Shown: positions 43,759-52,668 of the stretch, one piece after another | Position numbering within the stretch: position 1 is the stretch's first letter | Layout: each line of letters begins with the position of its first letter | Assembly (NCBI GenBank): GCA_000759755.1 | Contig: BBMW01000011.1 | Span: 1 to 64,000 of the forward strand | DNA length: 64,000 nucleotides | DNA from: Citrobacter werkmanii NBRC 105721 | GTDB taxonomy: Bacteria; Pseudomonadota; Gammaproteobacteria; Enterobacterales; Enterobacteriaceae | Direction of reading: 5' to 3' | Made by a program: the position numbers and the translations under genes | The notes under the pieces: model-generated | The model's input: the letters and a program-made list of their open reading frames with translations, nothing else | Databases searched by the model: none | Told to the model about the DNA's origin: nothing

Positions 43759-45129
43759 TCAGGCAATCGCTACCGTTTTTACGCGTTCGAATTCAGCTAT
43801 CGTTTCAGCAATTAGCGCATCATTAGCCCCGATATATGATAGCGGCTCGCAGGCGGCGGTAATTTCCGCCACAGACAGTGACGCTCGGATTTCCGGGCTG
43901 GCCAGCACAACCTCCATGAAGTTCTGCTCACCAGTTGCATTCTTCAGAAGTTTTTTCAATAAGTTATAGGCTGACTCTCTGCCAATTTTGGCGGCAAGTT
44001 TCATCGTCAGCGATTCCGACATAATAAAGTGTTTCGAGCAGTCAAAATTAGCACGCATCTTCTCTTCATTAATGACGAGATGCGAAAGCAGATTTTTTGC
44101 ACGTGTCAGGCTGGTCGATAAGGCATTCGATGCCTCCGGAAGGATCGTCCAGTTCAGAACCCTCTTAGAAGCGGCTCGCACATCCTGTTGATCCAACATG
44201 GACGGCGCGCCGGAAGCATACATCCAGCCCATTCTGGCCAGCGTTTGTATCATGTTACTGGCGCGCGGATTGACTTTGTGCGGCATTGTGCTTGATCCTC
44301 CACCGCCTTCGCCTTCAAACACTTCAGCGATCGCCGTGCGCCCCATGGTTTCGACATCGTTAGCCAGTCGACACAGCGTGCCATGGACAAGCGCAAAAAA
44401 CTGCACAACTTCAACGACCGCATCCTGACTGGCATTATTAATACCGCAGGGCACGTTAAGACCCAGCGCCAGCATCAGTCGTTCACGTGTTTCCATACCC
44501 TGCTCGCCCACGGAAGCCAGGTTGCCTACCGCACCACCAAACAGTCCGGTCACCGCGCGTGGATACAACTGCTGGAGTCTTGCCAGGTGGCGGTTAATCT
44601 CTGTCAGATAACTGCACACATGGAGCCCCCAGGTTGTCGCAGAGGCATCCACCGAATTGGTGCGCGCAACCATTACCGTGCGGGTGTGTCGTATTGCCAT
44701 TGCTGCTATAACTTCACCTACATCAAGCAATTGCTCGCGCAGCAATTGCAGCGTTTGCTGCAATCTCATCGCCATACCTGAATCCAGCAGGTCCTGGGTG
44801 GTGCATCCCCAATGCAGAAACTGGCCTACCAACGGCGTACCGAAGGCGGAGATCTGATCGATTAGCGGTTTTATTGCCATACCAACCGTTTGTGTTTCCT
44901 TTGCCAGAGTAGGCCAGTCTATCTGTATTTCCTGGCAGGCTTGCGCAATTTCAGTTGCCGCCTGCTCGGGGATAATCCCTAACTCACTTTGAATGCGTGC
45001 AACAGTGACCTCAAATCGCAGCCAACAACGCAGCAGATTGTCGTCAGACCATATTTCCCGCATCCGCTCGTGGGTGAACAATGATGAATAAAGATCAGAA
45101 TCAAATACCGTTGTTTGCTTACCGAACAT
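43759..45129 (-). CDS. Fumarase/aspartase-superfamily lyase (PurB/PcaB-like)
   Basis: A 456-residue enzyme with the superfamily signature GGGGSSTMPHKVNP near 270-283. Its mobile loop contains the catalytic Ser; the GCTTQDLLDSG segment near 109 carries another active-site region. It most resembles adenylosuccinate lyase and carboxymuconate cycloisomerase (GCTTQDLLDS type) rather than fumarase or aspartase. Such enzymes split C-N or C-O bonds to release fumarate, or form a lactone. The substrate is unknown. It has a good ribosome site (GGAGAGG) and is divergent from the porin. Confidence 0.8.
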   Translation of the reverse strand: MFGKQTTVFDSDLYSSLFTHERMREIWSDDNLLRCWLRFEVTVARIQSELGIIPEQAATEIAQACQEIQIDWPTLAKETQTVGMAIKPLIDQISAFGTPLVGQFLHWGCTTQDLLDSGMAMRLQQTLQLLREQLLDVGEVIAAMAIRHTRTVMVARTNSVDASATTWGLHVCSYLTEINRHLARLQQLYPRAVTGLFGGAVGNLASVGEQGMETRERLMLALGLNVPCGINNASQDAVVEVVQFFALVHGTLCRLANDVETMGRTAIAEVFEGEGGGGSSTMPHKVNPRASNMIQTLARMGWMYASGAPSMLDQQDVRAASKRVLNWTILPEASNALSTSLTRAKNLLSHLVINEEKMRANFDCSKHFIMSESLTMKLAAKIGRESAYNLLKKLLKNATGEQNFMEVVLASPEIRASLSVAEITAACEPLSYIGANDALIAETIAEFERVKTVAIA

Positions 45130-45536
45130 ACAGCGCCTCTCCGGCCAATGAATGCGTTATAATCGAAAATGTGATTAATCAATTTTGCGGGATCTGACCT
45201 GCAAATTACAGGGGAAAATAGTATTCCCACCCCAAAACCGGCTATGAGAATGCACTATTCCCATTTTCAGTTTTTCCTCCCGTTAGAAATGGGATGTACT
45301 TCACAGTAATTCCTGCATTACAGTTTAAACAGTCGCAATATTTCAATAAAAACGTTCATTAAATATAAGAACCATTAATGCAATAGCGCAATCAGATATA
45401 TTTATGCGTGAATAATCACATTTCATTACGAGAAAAAATGTTTCCCATACCGTTGCCCTTCCTTTTTCACAAACAATTATCCCGCTGTGAACTTTCTTTT
45501 TATGGTCAGGAAATTAATGCTGTTTTGAGGGATGAC
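45130..45536. promoter_or_regulatory. Divergent control region, lyase/porin
   Basis: A 407-bp AT-rich gap with two candidate operators of the GGGAA-N7-TTCCC type: GGGAA-AATAGTA-TTCCC at 45212-45228 and GAGAA-TGCACTA-TTCCC at 45246-45262, 34 bp apart centre to centre. A long porin leader follows. I see no gene in it. Confidence 0.6.
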
Positions 45537-46577
45537 ATGAAACTAAAAAATTATTCACTAATATTACTAATGGGTATGAGTTCCTCGGCGTTCGCCTTAA
45601 ACGTCTATAATAAAGATGGAAATACTCTGGATATCTATGGACGTGTTGAGGGTAAAATTGCGAGTGGTCAGAATTCATTTGCCGGCAGTGAAAGCCGAAG
45701 CGATTTGGGTGGACGTGTAGGTATTTATCTCACCCGAGATCTGGATCTGCTGCCAGATACCAAAATCGTGGGTCGCCTGGAATGGCAGGTGCGTACCGAA
45801 AAAAATGATAACAATACCGGTGAAAGCGATATGGAAGCCCGCTATTCCTATGTCGGTCTGTCGAATAAAACATGGGGTGAATTGATCACCGGGAGAACCA
45901 AAAACCCGTTGTACCAGGTTATGAAAATGACCGATAAATACAAAAACTTTACGCCCAATATCTACAGCTATGGCATTACAACCATTGATGATTCGTACCA
46001 GTTCAACCGCCAGGACGGCACCGTACAGTGGAACGCCAAATTTGCTGGTAACGAAATTCAGCTGGCATGGGTCTCCGGTAATGGCAACAGCGATAACGAA
46101 GCCCTCGATTATGGCGCGATGGCCAGCTATCGTAAGTCTTTTAAATTTGGCGATTTTAGAATTACACCGGCGATTGCGGCCAGTCGTTATAAGCGACAGG
46201 ATGGTGTCGTGACCACCGATGGACGTAATCAAAACGATCAAATTATGGGAGGGTTACAACTCAACTATAAAGCCTATGAAGTTGCGATAACCGCGTTACG
46301 TACATCTATTTCCCGCGATAACAAAAGTGATAATAATTATAAAGGAATGGACTCACTTATTTCCTACAACTTTGGTACCGTCAAGGTTCTCACTGGATAC
46401 AGTTTTTTAAATGAAGATGGTAAAGATATCGCTGAAAAAGAAGACTGGCGTGCTGAAGCGCAATTAACATTGGCTGAGGATACGTGGTTATCATTTACTT
46501 ACGATAAAGAATTCGCCAGTAAGAACAAAAAAACCAATGATGATGCGCTCATCGTTGGACTCCGTTATGATTTCTAA
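45537..46577 (+). CDS. General porin (OmpC/OmpF family)
   Basis: A 346-residue outer-membrane beta-barrel. Signal peptide about 1-21 (cut after SSSAFA), then LNVYNKDGNTLDIYGRVEG, typical of the mature start of enterobacterial trimeric porins. The C-terminus ends in Phe (GLRYDF), the usual BAM-recognition end. It differs from housekeeping OmpC in having charged, Asn-rich loops. The start was chosen for the signal peptide and GAGGG site; the longer frame has neither. It is in an operon with the SGNH hydrolase 10 nt later. Confidence 0.88.
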   Translation: MKLKNYSLILLMGMSSSAFALNVYNKDGNTLDIYGRVEGKIASGQNSFAGSESRSDLGGRVGIYLTRDLDLLPDTKIVGRLEWQVRTEKNDNNTGESDMEARYSYVGLSNKTWGELITGRTKNPLYQVMKMTDKYKNFTPNIYSYGITTIDDSYQFNRQDGTVQWNAKFAGNEIQLAWVSGNGNSDNEALDYGAMASYRKSFKFGDFRITPAIAASRYKRQDGVVTTDGRNQNDQIMGGLQLNYKAYEVAITALRTSISRDNKSDNNYKGMDSLISYNFGTVKVLTGYSFLNEDGKDIAEKEDWRAEAQLTLAEDTWLSFTYDKEFASKNKKTNDDALIVGLRYDF

Positions 46578-46587
46578 GAGATAACCA

Positions 46588-47361
46588 ATGAAAAAGATAA
46601 CTTTGCTTACCGCTGCAATGGCCCTTGCACTGAGCAGTGTCTGCGCTCATGCGGATACGTTATTAGCGCCTTCCGCTCATGCCAAAATGGATGGCGAAAA
46701 TAAAATCGTCGCGCTTTATGGTAACTCATTCACGTTCTATAACAATAATATCAACACCCGATTACGGGATTTGACGCAGTCTTTACTGCCGGACCATGCC
46801 AAAGGCTATAAGTATCGGGGGATAACGATTTCCAGCGGTCATTTAGGCTGGCAAATTGAGAATATGCGCTACCAGAACACGCTACAGAAATGGGATGTGG
46901 TGGTATTGCAGGGGAACTCCACAGAAACGATCTCAAAGAAAGAAAGTACCCGACAAAACTTCGTTGACTCGGCAACCCAAATGGCCGAAATGGCGCATAA
47001 AGCCGGTGCAAAAGTCGTCTATTTCATGACCTGGGCGAAGAAAGCTAAACCCGAAGATAGCCAAAAACTGGCGGATGCTTATATCTCTATTGCGCAAAAA
47101 ACAGGGGGGTATGTCGCTCCGGTAGGTCTGGCTTTCGAGAAAGCGCGCAAAACCCATCCGGAAATAAACCTGTATTATCATGATGGTGTACACCCTTCGA
47201 TTTCTGGAACGTATCTCGCAGCCTGCGTATTTTTCGCTACCTTGTATAACCAGTCTCCGGTCGGCGGCGCACTTCCGGTCGATACGGACATGACCCCTGC
47301 CACCGCCAAAGCGTTACAACAGGTTGCATGGGAAACCGTCACTGAGTTCCAGAAGTCATAA
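46588..47361 (+). CDS. Periplasmic SGNH/GDSL-type hydrolase
   Basis: A 257-residue secreted protein; signal peptide about 1-22 (cut after CAHA). SGNH blocks are visible: block I GNSFTFY with Ser47, Gly84 in SSGHLGW, Asn110 in LQGNS, and block V DGVHP with Asp199 and His202. That is a complete set for a serine esterase or acyl-hydrolase. The substrate is unknown. Its place behind the porin suggests it cuts an ester or acyl group from an imported compound in the periplasm (inference). Confidence 0.75.
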   Translation: MKKITLLTAAMALALSSVCAHADTLLAPSAHAKMDGENKIVALYGNSFTFYNNNINTRLRDLTQSLLPDHAKGYKYRGITISSGHLGWQIENMRYQNTLQKWDVVVLQGNSTETISKKESTRQNFVDSATQMAEMAHKAGAKVVYFMTWAKKAKPEDSQKLADAYISIAQKTGGYVAPVGLAFEKARKTHPEINLYYHDGVHPSISGTYLAACVFFATLYNQSPVGGALPVDTDMTPATAKALQQVAWETVTEFQKS

Positions 47362-47383
47362 TCATCAGGTTATTCATCACCGA

Positions 47384-47407
47384 CACGCCGGCAATTCTGT
47401 CGGCGTG
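47384..47407 (+). terminator. Hairpin after the SGNH gene
   Basis: CACGCCG / CGGCGTG, a 7-bp stem with a 10-nt loop, 22 nt past the stop; there is no T-run, so termination is uncertain. Confidence 0.45.
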
Positions 47408-47449
47408 AAATACATTATCCCCCGCCAATTCCTTAGCACCCTACGCAAA

Positions 47450-47464
47450 TAAGAATTATTTTCA
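47450..47464. promoter_or_regulatory. Fur-like box upstream of sitA
   Basis: TAAGAATTATTTTCA matches the 7-1-7 Fur consensus TGATAATNATTATCA at 11 of 14 informative positions. It sits in a wider 25-bp near-palindrome (47445-47469). Confidence 0.65.
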
Positions 47465-47487
47465 TTTGCTTATGCCGTGTGCTATAT

Positions 47488-47507
47488 AACATAGCAAAGG
47501 CTATATT
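47488..47507. promoter_or_regulatory. MntR-like box upstream of sitA
   Basis: AACATAGCAAAGGCTATATT fits, with one change, the AACATAGC-N4-GCTATGTT motif known for enterobacterial MntR sites. It is 37 bp before the sitA start, so manganese repression is expected. Confidence 0.8.
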
Positions 47508-47543
47508 CGTTGATAAATTAACCACTTTGTTGTGAGGGATACT

Positions 47544-48461
47544 ATGCCGCAGCTGCCCCATCTGAAGTCATTTCTCCTTGCTGGCGCGTTAACGGCGCTG
47601 ACGTTGTCACCTGCCTGGGCGCAAGAAAAGTTCAAAGTGATAACCACCTTTACGGTGATTGCGGATATGGCAAGTAACGTGGCAGGTGACGCCGCGGACG
47701 TCAGTTCCATCACCAAACCTGGGGCAGAAATTCATGAATATCAACCCACGCCGGGCGATATCAAGCGGGCGCAAGGCGCACAGCTTATTCTCTCGAACGG
47801 GCTTAACCTCGAGCTGTGGTTTGCCCGTTTCTACCAGCATTTATCCGGCGTGCCGGAGGTAATGGTCTCCAACGGTGTGCAGCCAATGGGTATCAGCGAA
47901 GGGCCGTATAATGGCAAACCCAATCCGCACGCCTGGATGTCGGCAGAAAACGCGCTGATCTACGTGGATAATATTCGCGATGCGCTGATGAAATACGATC
48001 CGCAGAATGCCGCAACCTATCAGAAAAATGCGCAGAATTATAAAGCCAAAATCCAGCAGACGCTGGCGCCATTACATGCAGAACTGGCGAAGCTCCCTGC
48101 CGATAAACGCTGGCTGGTCACCAGTGAAGGCGCGTTTTCTTATCTGGCACGTGATAACGGCCTGAAAGAGTTGTATCTGTGGCCGATCAATGCCGATCAG
48201 CAGGGTACCCCCAAACAGGTACGCAAAGTGATCGATGCGATCAGAGCGCATCATATCCCAACGGTATTTAGCGAAAGCACCGTGTCCGATAAACCTGCGC
48301 GTCAGGTGGCCCGTGAGTCTGGCGCACATTACGGCGGCGTACTGTATGTCGATTCGCTCAGCGCGGCCGATGGCCCGGTACCGACCTATCTGGATTTACT
48401 GCGCGTCACCACACAAACCATTGTTAACGGCATCAACGAAGGTCTGGAGAGCCAACCATGA
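47544..48461 (+). CDS. sitA: Mn/Fe ABC transporter substrate-binding protein SitA
   Basis: A 305-residue periplasmic cluster A-I metal-binding protein. Signal peptide about 1-26 (ends SPAWA). Metal ligands lie in [27 protein letters not shown] and VLYVDSLS. It is very close to Salmonella SitA. The ATG after GAGGGA is chosen; an in-frame GTG 4 codons earlier overlaps the ribosome site. It is first in the sitABCD operon and overlaps sitB by 4 nt. Confidence 0.95.
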   Translation: MPQLPHLKSFLLAGALTALTLSPAWAQEKFKVITTFTVIADMASNVAGDAADVSSITKPGAEIHEYQPTPGDIKRAQGAQLILSNGLNLELWFARFYQHLSGVPEVMVSNGVQPMGISEGPYNGKPNPHAWMSAENALIYVDNIRDALMKYDPQNAATYQKNAQNYKAKIQQTLAPLHAELAKLPADKRWLVTSEGAFSYLARDNGLKELYLWPINADQQGTPKQVRKVIDAIRAHHIPTVFSESTVSDKPARQVARESGAHYGGVLYVDSLSAADGPVPTYLDLLRVTTQTIVNGINEGLESQP

Positions 48462-49273
48462 GTCACTCTGCGATTACCGTAAATCAGGTTACGGTGACGT
48501 ATCGCAACGGTCACACCGCATTGCGGGACGCCACTTTTCAGGTTCCGGGCGGTTCGATTGCCGCCCTGGTCGGCGTAAACGGTTCAGGAAAATCAACGCT
48601 TTTTAAAGCGCTGATGGGGTTTGTTCGCCTGGCGCAGGGGGAAATATCTATTCTGCAACAGCCGGTTAATCAGGCACTGAAACAGAATCTGATTGCCTAT
48701 GTCCCTCAGTCGGAAGAGGTGGACTGGTCGTTTCCGGTACTGGTGGAAGATGTGGTGATGATGGGTCGCTTTGGCCATATGGGCTGGCTGCGTCGGCCAA
48801 AACAGATCGACCACGCCTGTGTTGATGCAGCGCTGGCACGGGTCGATATGCTGGACTATCGCCATCGCCAGATAGGTGAACTGTCCGGCGGGCAGAAAAA
48901 ACGCGTTTTTCTGGCAAGAGCCATCGCTCAGGATGGACAGGTGATTTTGCTGGATGAACCCTTCACCGGCGTGGATGTGAAAACCGAGGCGCGCATCATC
49001 GACCTGCTACGCGAACTGCGCGGTGAGGGGCGGACCATGCTGGTCTCTACCCATAATCTGGGATCCGTTACCGAATTTTGTGATTACACGGTAATGATTA
49101 AAGGTACGGTGCTGGCAAGTGGCCCGACCGAAACCACCTTTACGACTGAGAATCTTGAGCAGGCATTCAGCGGCGTTCTGCGCCATGTGGCGCTGAGCGG
49201 CGGTGAGCAACATGTGATTACCGATGATGAACGCCCGTTTATTTCGCGACGCGCGGCCAACGAGGGGGAATAA
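48458..49273 (+). CDS. sitB: Mn/Fe ABC transporter ATP-binding protein SitB
   Basis: A 271-residue ABC ATPase. Walker [10 protein letters not shown] near 38, signature LSGGQKKRV near 143, Walker [13 protein letters not shown], and switch His in STHNLGS. It powers import through SitC and SitD at the inner membrane. Confidence 0.96.
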   Translation: MSHSAITVNQVTVTYRNGHTALRDATFQVPGGSIAALVGVNGSGKSTLFKALMGFVRLAQGEISILQQPVNQALKQNLIAYVPQSEEVDWSFPVLVEDVVMMGRFGHMGWLRRPKQIDHACVDAALARVDMLDYRHRQIGELSGGQKKRVFLARAIAQDGQVILLDEPFTGVDVKTEARIIDLLRELRGEGRTMLVSTHNLGSVTEFCDYTVMIKGTVLASGPTETTFTTENLEQAFSGVLRHVALSGGEQHVITDDERPFISRRAANEGE

Positions 49274-49275
49274 TC

Positions 49276-50133
49276 ATGAACTGGCTGACAGAACCGTTTG
49301 GTTACCAGTACATGCTCAACGCGATGTGGGTCTCGGCAATGGTCGGCGGCCTGTGTGCGTTTCTCTCCTGCTATCTGATGCTCAAAGGTTGGTCGCTGAT
49401 TGGCGATGCGCTGTCGCACTCTATCGTTCCGGGCGTTGCCGGCGCTTATATGTTAGGGCTTCCCTTCGCCCTTGGCGCATTTCTTTCCGGTGGACTGGCA
49501 GCGGGCAGCATGCTGTTTCTCAATCAGCGTTCGCGCCTGAAGGAAGATGCGATTATCGGACTGATTTTTTCCTCTTTTTTCGGTATCGGGCTGTTTATGG
49601 TGTCGCTCAATCCGATGTCGGTCAACATCCAGACCATTATTCTGGGAAACGTGCTGGCGATTGCACCGGAAGATATTCTGCAACTGGCCATCATCGGCGT
49701 CATCTCGCTGACTATTCTGTTGCTGAAGTGGAAAGATCTGATGGTGGTTTTTTTTGATGAAAACCATGCGCGCTCCATCGGTCTGAATCCTGGCCGGTTA
49801 AAGCTGTTATTTTTTACGCTGCTCTCCGTTTCCACGGTTGCCGCTCTGCAAACCGTCGGCGCATTTCTGGTGATTTGTCTGGTGGTCACACCCGGTGCCA
49901 CCGCCTGGCTGCTGACCGATCGTTTTCCGCGTCTACTCATTATCGCCGTGGCTATCGGCAGCCTGACCAGCTTTTTTGGCGCCTGGCTGAGCTACTGGCT
50001 GGATGGCGCAACCGGCGGAATTATTGTGGTTCTACAAACGCTGCTGTTCCTGCTGGCGTTTGTCTTTGCGCCAAAACACGGTCTGCTGGCGAATCGCCGC
50101 CGCGCCCGCCGGGTGAAGAAGGAGTCCGTATGA
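49276..50133 (+). CDS. sitC: Mn/Fe ABC transporter permease SitC
   Basis: A 285-residue ABC-3 family permease with about eight hydrophobic spans. The GWSLIGDALSHSIVPG segment near 38 is the family signature. It is paralogous to SitD. Its stop overlaps the sitD start (ATGA). Confidence 0.96.
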   Translation: MNWLTEPFGYQYMLNAMWVSAMVGGLCAFLSCYLMLKGWSLIGDALSHSIVPGVAGAYMLGLPFALGAFLSGGLAAGSMLFLNQRSRLKEDAIIGLIFSSFFGIGLFMVSLNPMSVNIQTIILGNVLAIAPEDILQLAIIGVISLTILLLKWKDLMVVFFDENHARSIGLNPGRLKLLFFTLLSVSTVAALQTVGAFLVICLVVTPGATAWLLTDRFPRLLIIAVAIGSLTSFFGAWLSYWLDGATGGIIVVLQTLLFLLAFVFAPKHGLLANRRRARRVKKESV

Positions 50134-50981
50134 TCTTCACAACACTGCTGGAACCCTTTCAGTTTAGCTTTATGGTCAATGCGCTGGTCATCTCCACCAT
50201 TGTCGCCATCCCCTGTGCGCTGTTGTCGGTGTTTTTGGTGCTTAAAGGCTGGGCGCTGATGGGCGATGCCATGAGCCACGCGGTTTTTCCCGGCATTGTG
50301 CTGGCGTGGATAGCGGGTATCCCACTGGCGATTGGCGCGTTTATCGCCGGGCTGTTTTGTGCGGTGGCAACGGGCTATCTCGACGACAATAGCCGAATTA
50401 AGCGTGACACCCTGATGGGGATCGTCTTTTCCGGTATGTTTGGCGCGGGCCTGGTGCTATACGTTTCGATCCAGTCGGAGGTCCATCTCGATCATATTCT
50501 GTTCGGCGATATGCTGGGCGTATCGTTTAGCGATATTGTGCAAACCTCGGTTATTACGCTGGGGATTGCGCTTATCATCGGGCTGAAGTGGAAAGATCTT
50601 CTACTGCACGCCTTCGATCCGCATCAGGCAAAGGCCAGCGGTCTTAACACGACGCTGCTGCATTATGGTCTGTTGTGTATGATTGCCCTGACGATCGTCG
50701 CCACGCTGAAATCGGTAGGCATTATTTTGTCGATTTCCTTGCTAATTGCACCAGGCGCCATTGCGATATTAATGACACGGAAATTTTCCCATGCCTTATT
50801 GTTGGCGGTGGTCATGTCGGTCATAACCTCATTTCTGGGCGTGTATCTGTCATTTTTCATCGACAGCGCGCCGGCTCCCACCATCGTCGTATTATTTTCG
50901 CTACTGTTTGTGATTACCTTTATTTATTCAACGCTGCGCGATCGCCGTTTAGAGAAACAGCTGCTGCGGCATGATATATAA
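50130..50981 (+). CDS. sitD: Mn/Fe ABC transporter permease SitD
   Basis: A 283-residue ABC-3 permease, partner of SitC. The GWALMGDAMSHAVFPG signature is near 36. The start is the ATG overlapping the sitC stop, preceded by GGAG; a longer frame within sitC is rejected. It is last in the operon. Confidence 0.95.
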   Translation: MIFTTLLEPFQFSFMVNALVISTIVAIPCALLSVFLVLKGWALMGDAMSHAVFPGIVLAWIAGIPLAIGAFIAGLFCAVATGYLDDNSRIKRDTLMGIVFSGMFGAGLVLYVSIQSEVHLDHILFGDMLGVSFSDIVQTSVITLGIALIIGLKWKDLLLHAFDPHQAKASGLNTTLLHYGLLCMIALTIVATLKSVGIILSISLLIAPGAIAILMTRKFSHALLLAVVMSVITSFLGVYLSFFIDSAPAPTIVVLFSLLFVITFIYSTLRDRRLEKQLLRHDI

Positions 50982-51037
50982 ATAACGCTTAATAGTATGC
51001 TCGCTAATATTATGACATCGACAGGCACCCCAGCCAT

Positions 51038-51067
51038 GAATATAGCCTCCCGCGGGAGGCTATATTC
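51038..51067. terminator. Perfect 30-bp palindrome between sitD and the peptidase gene
   Basis: GAATATAGCCTCCC is followed directly by GC and its exact complement, giving 14-15-bp arms between the convergent genes. There is no T-run on either side, so it may be a bidirectional terminator or stabiliser of both mRNA ends. Confidence 0.6.
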
Positions 51068-51075
51068 TCCGTAAA

Positions 51076-52191
51076 CTACAACATCGTGATAATACGATTT
51101 AATAAACGGATCCGCGGTTCAATTGAGGCAATATCAAGCCACTCATCGGCACTGTGAAAACCTGCACCGACAGGCCCCAGCCCGTCCAGTGTTGGAATAC
51201 CTAACGCCGCCGTCAGGTTGGCATCGCTACCGCCACCCACGGCCTGCCAGGTAACTGAAATTCCCTCTTCTTTCCCGGCCCGTTCAACCAGCGCCATCAG
51301 GCGTTGTGTCTCTTCACTCGCCGCCATCGCGGGTTTATGACTTACGCGGGTCAGCGTGGTGGTCACGCCATCAAGAAAACCTTGCTGACACAGCGACTGT
51401 AGCGACTTGTGCACGCGCTCATACTCTTCATTTTCCCAAAAACGCACATCCAGTTCCGCGTGTAGCTTTGCCGCCACGACGTTCGCCGCGCTTCCCCCCT
51501 GCACCACACCGACGTTTAGCGTGGTTCCGCGGGTCATATCGGTCAATGCGTTAATGGCCAGCACACTGTTGGCAAAAGCGGTAATGGCAGAACGCCCTTT
51601 TTCTGGTTCATTCCCGGCATGCGCCGCCACGCCGTCAAACGTCAATTGATAGCCGCCGACCCCTTTTCGCGCTTTCACCAGCGAACCGTCAGCCCGGGCA
51701 GCTTCACAGACCAGCACGCAACGCGACCGCTTCGCCAGTTCGCTAATCCACATACTGGAGTGAACGCTGCCGGTCTCTTCATCCGGATTCATCGCCACCG
51801 CGATAGATAAACGTTGCAGATGCTCCGCCGGCAGTGTGCGCATCGCCCAGAGGATATTCAGTAAACCGCTTTTCATATCGGAAACGCCCGGCCCGTAAAG
51901 ACGGTTTTCATCGCGGCTCATTGGACGTTCAGCTACGGTTCCCACCGGGAAAACGGTATCCAGATGACCTACCAGCAGTACATCATACTGCGTCGCCTGG
52001 GGCTTATTGGTCACCAGCAAGGCCGGGCCCACCGCACTGCCTAAATCTACCAGCTCCGTTTGCCAGCCTTCTTCCTGCTGCCAGAGTTCACGCACCACCG
52101 CGGCAACCTGGGCTACCCCCGCGACCGTTTGTGTTCCACAGTCTACGTTGACCAGCGTTTGCAGTTCATCAATGTATTTTTCCAAATCCAT
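51076..52191 (-). CDS. M20-family peptidase, carboxypeptidase G2-like
   Basis: A 371-residue metallopeptidase. Zinc ligands and catalysis: His76 and Asp78 in GHLDTVFP, Asp105 in GVSDMKSG, catalytic Glu138 and Glu139 in PDEETGS, and a C-terminal His in GFHSADEW. The dimerisation lid contains GVAAHAGNEPEKGRSA. It resembles glutamate carboxypeptidases, which remove C-terminal Glu from folates or peptides. No signal peptide is seen, so it acts in the cytoplasm on an imported substrate. It is 12 nt downstream of the YjiG-like gene, forming one operon with it and the YjiH-like gene. Confidence 0.85.
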   Translation of the reverse strand: MDLEKYIDELQTLVNVDCGTQTVAGVAQVAAVVRELWQQEEGWQTELVDLGSAVGPALLVTNKPQATQYDVLLVGHLDTVFPVGTVAERPMSRDENRLYGPGVSDMKSGLLNILWAMRTLPAEHLQRLSIAVAMNPDEETGSVHSSMWISELAKRSRCVLVCEAARADGSLVKARKGVGGYQLTFDGVAAHAGNEPEKGRSAITAFANSVLAINALTDMTRGTTLNVGVVQGGSAANVVAAKLHAELDVRFWENEEYERVHKSLQSLCQQGFLDGVTTTLTRVSHKPAMAASEETQRLMALVERAGKEEGISVTWQAVGGGSDANLTAALGIPTLDGLGPVGAGFHSADEWLDIASIEPRIRLLNRIITML

Positions 52192-52203
52192 GGTATTTCC
52201 TTA

Positions 52204-52668
52204 TCAGAGAATAATGCGCATCAGCAGCATCGCTAAAAAAGCGTTCAAAACGGAGATAACAATCATCAGGGGAATACGTTTAGCGCTGGTGCCAATAACC
52301 CCCAGAATGCGTCCCAGGTATTGCACCTGGGAGCCCATCAAATAAATTGCCGGCGCCAGGATAGCCAGGTGTTCACCGGTCAGAATGCCTTTATCAAACA
52401 GACCAATCGCAACGCCAATACCTCCGCCCATCGACATCCAGCCGCCAATCAGTACCGCTGCGGCTTCACCTGGCAGACCAAAAAGTCCCATCAGCGGAGC
52501 GAATATCATGCCAAGCCCTTTCAGCGCCCCGGTAATCTCCAGCGCTTTGATGATGACAAAGGCCATCACCACGTTTGGCAGTGTGCTGGTGGTGGCGATG
52601 TTCCAGCCTTTACGCGCACCTTCGACAAATACATCGGTAATAACAGGATTAGAGGTTGGCGCACTCAT
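52204..52668 (-). CDS. YjiG-like membrane protein
   Basis: A 154-residue membrane protein close to E. coli YjiG (shared NVVMAFVIIKALEITG and FGLPGEAAAVL segments), with the nucleoside-recognition or SpmB-type fold. It has about four hydrophobic spans. E. coli YjiG/YjiH are encoded next to the isoaspartyl dipeptidase iadA. Transport of a dipeptide-like substrate is a reasonable guess but not shown. It overlaps the upstream gene by 4 nt. Confidence 0.8.
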   Translation of the reverse strand: MSAPTSNPVITDVFVEGARKGWNIATTSTLPNVVMAFVIIKALEITGALKGLGMIFAPLMGLFGLPGEAAAVLIGGWMSMGGGIGVAIGLFDKGILTGEHLAILAPAIYLMGSQVQYLGRILGVIGTSAKRIPLMIVISVLNAFLAMLLMRIIL

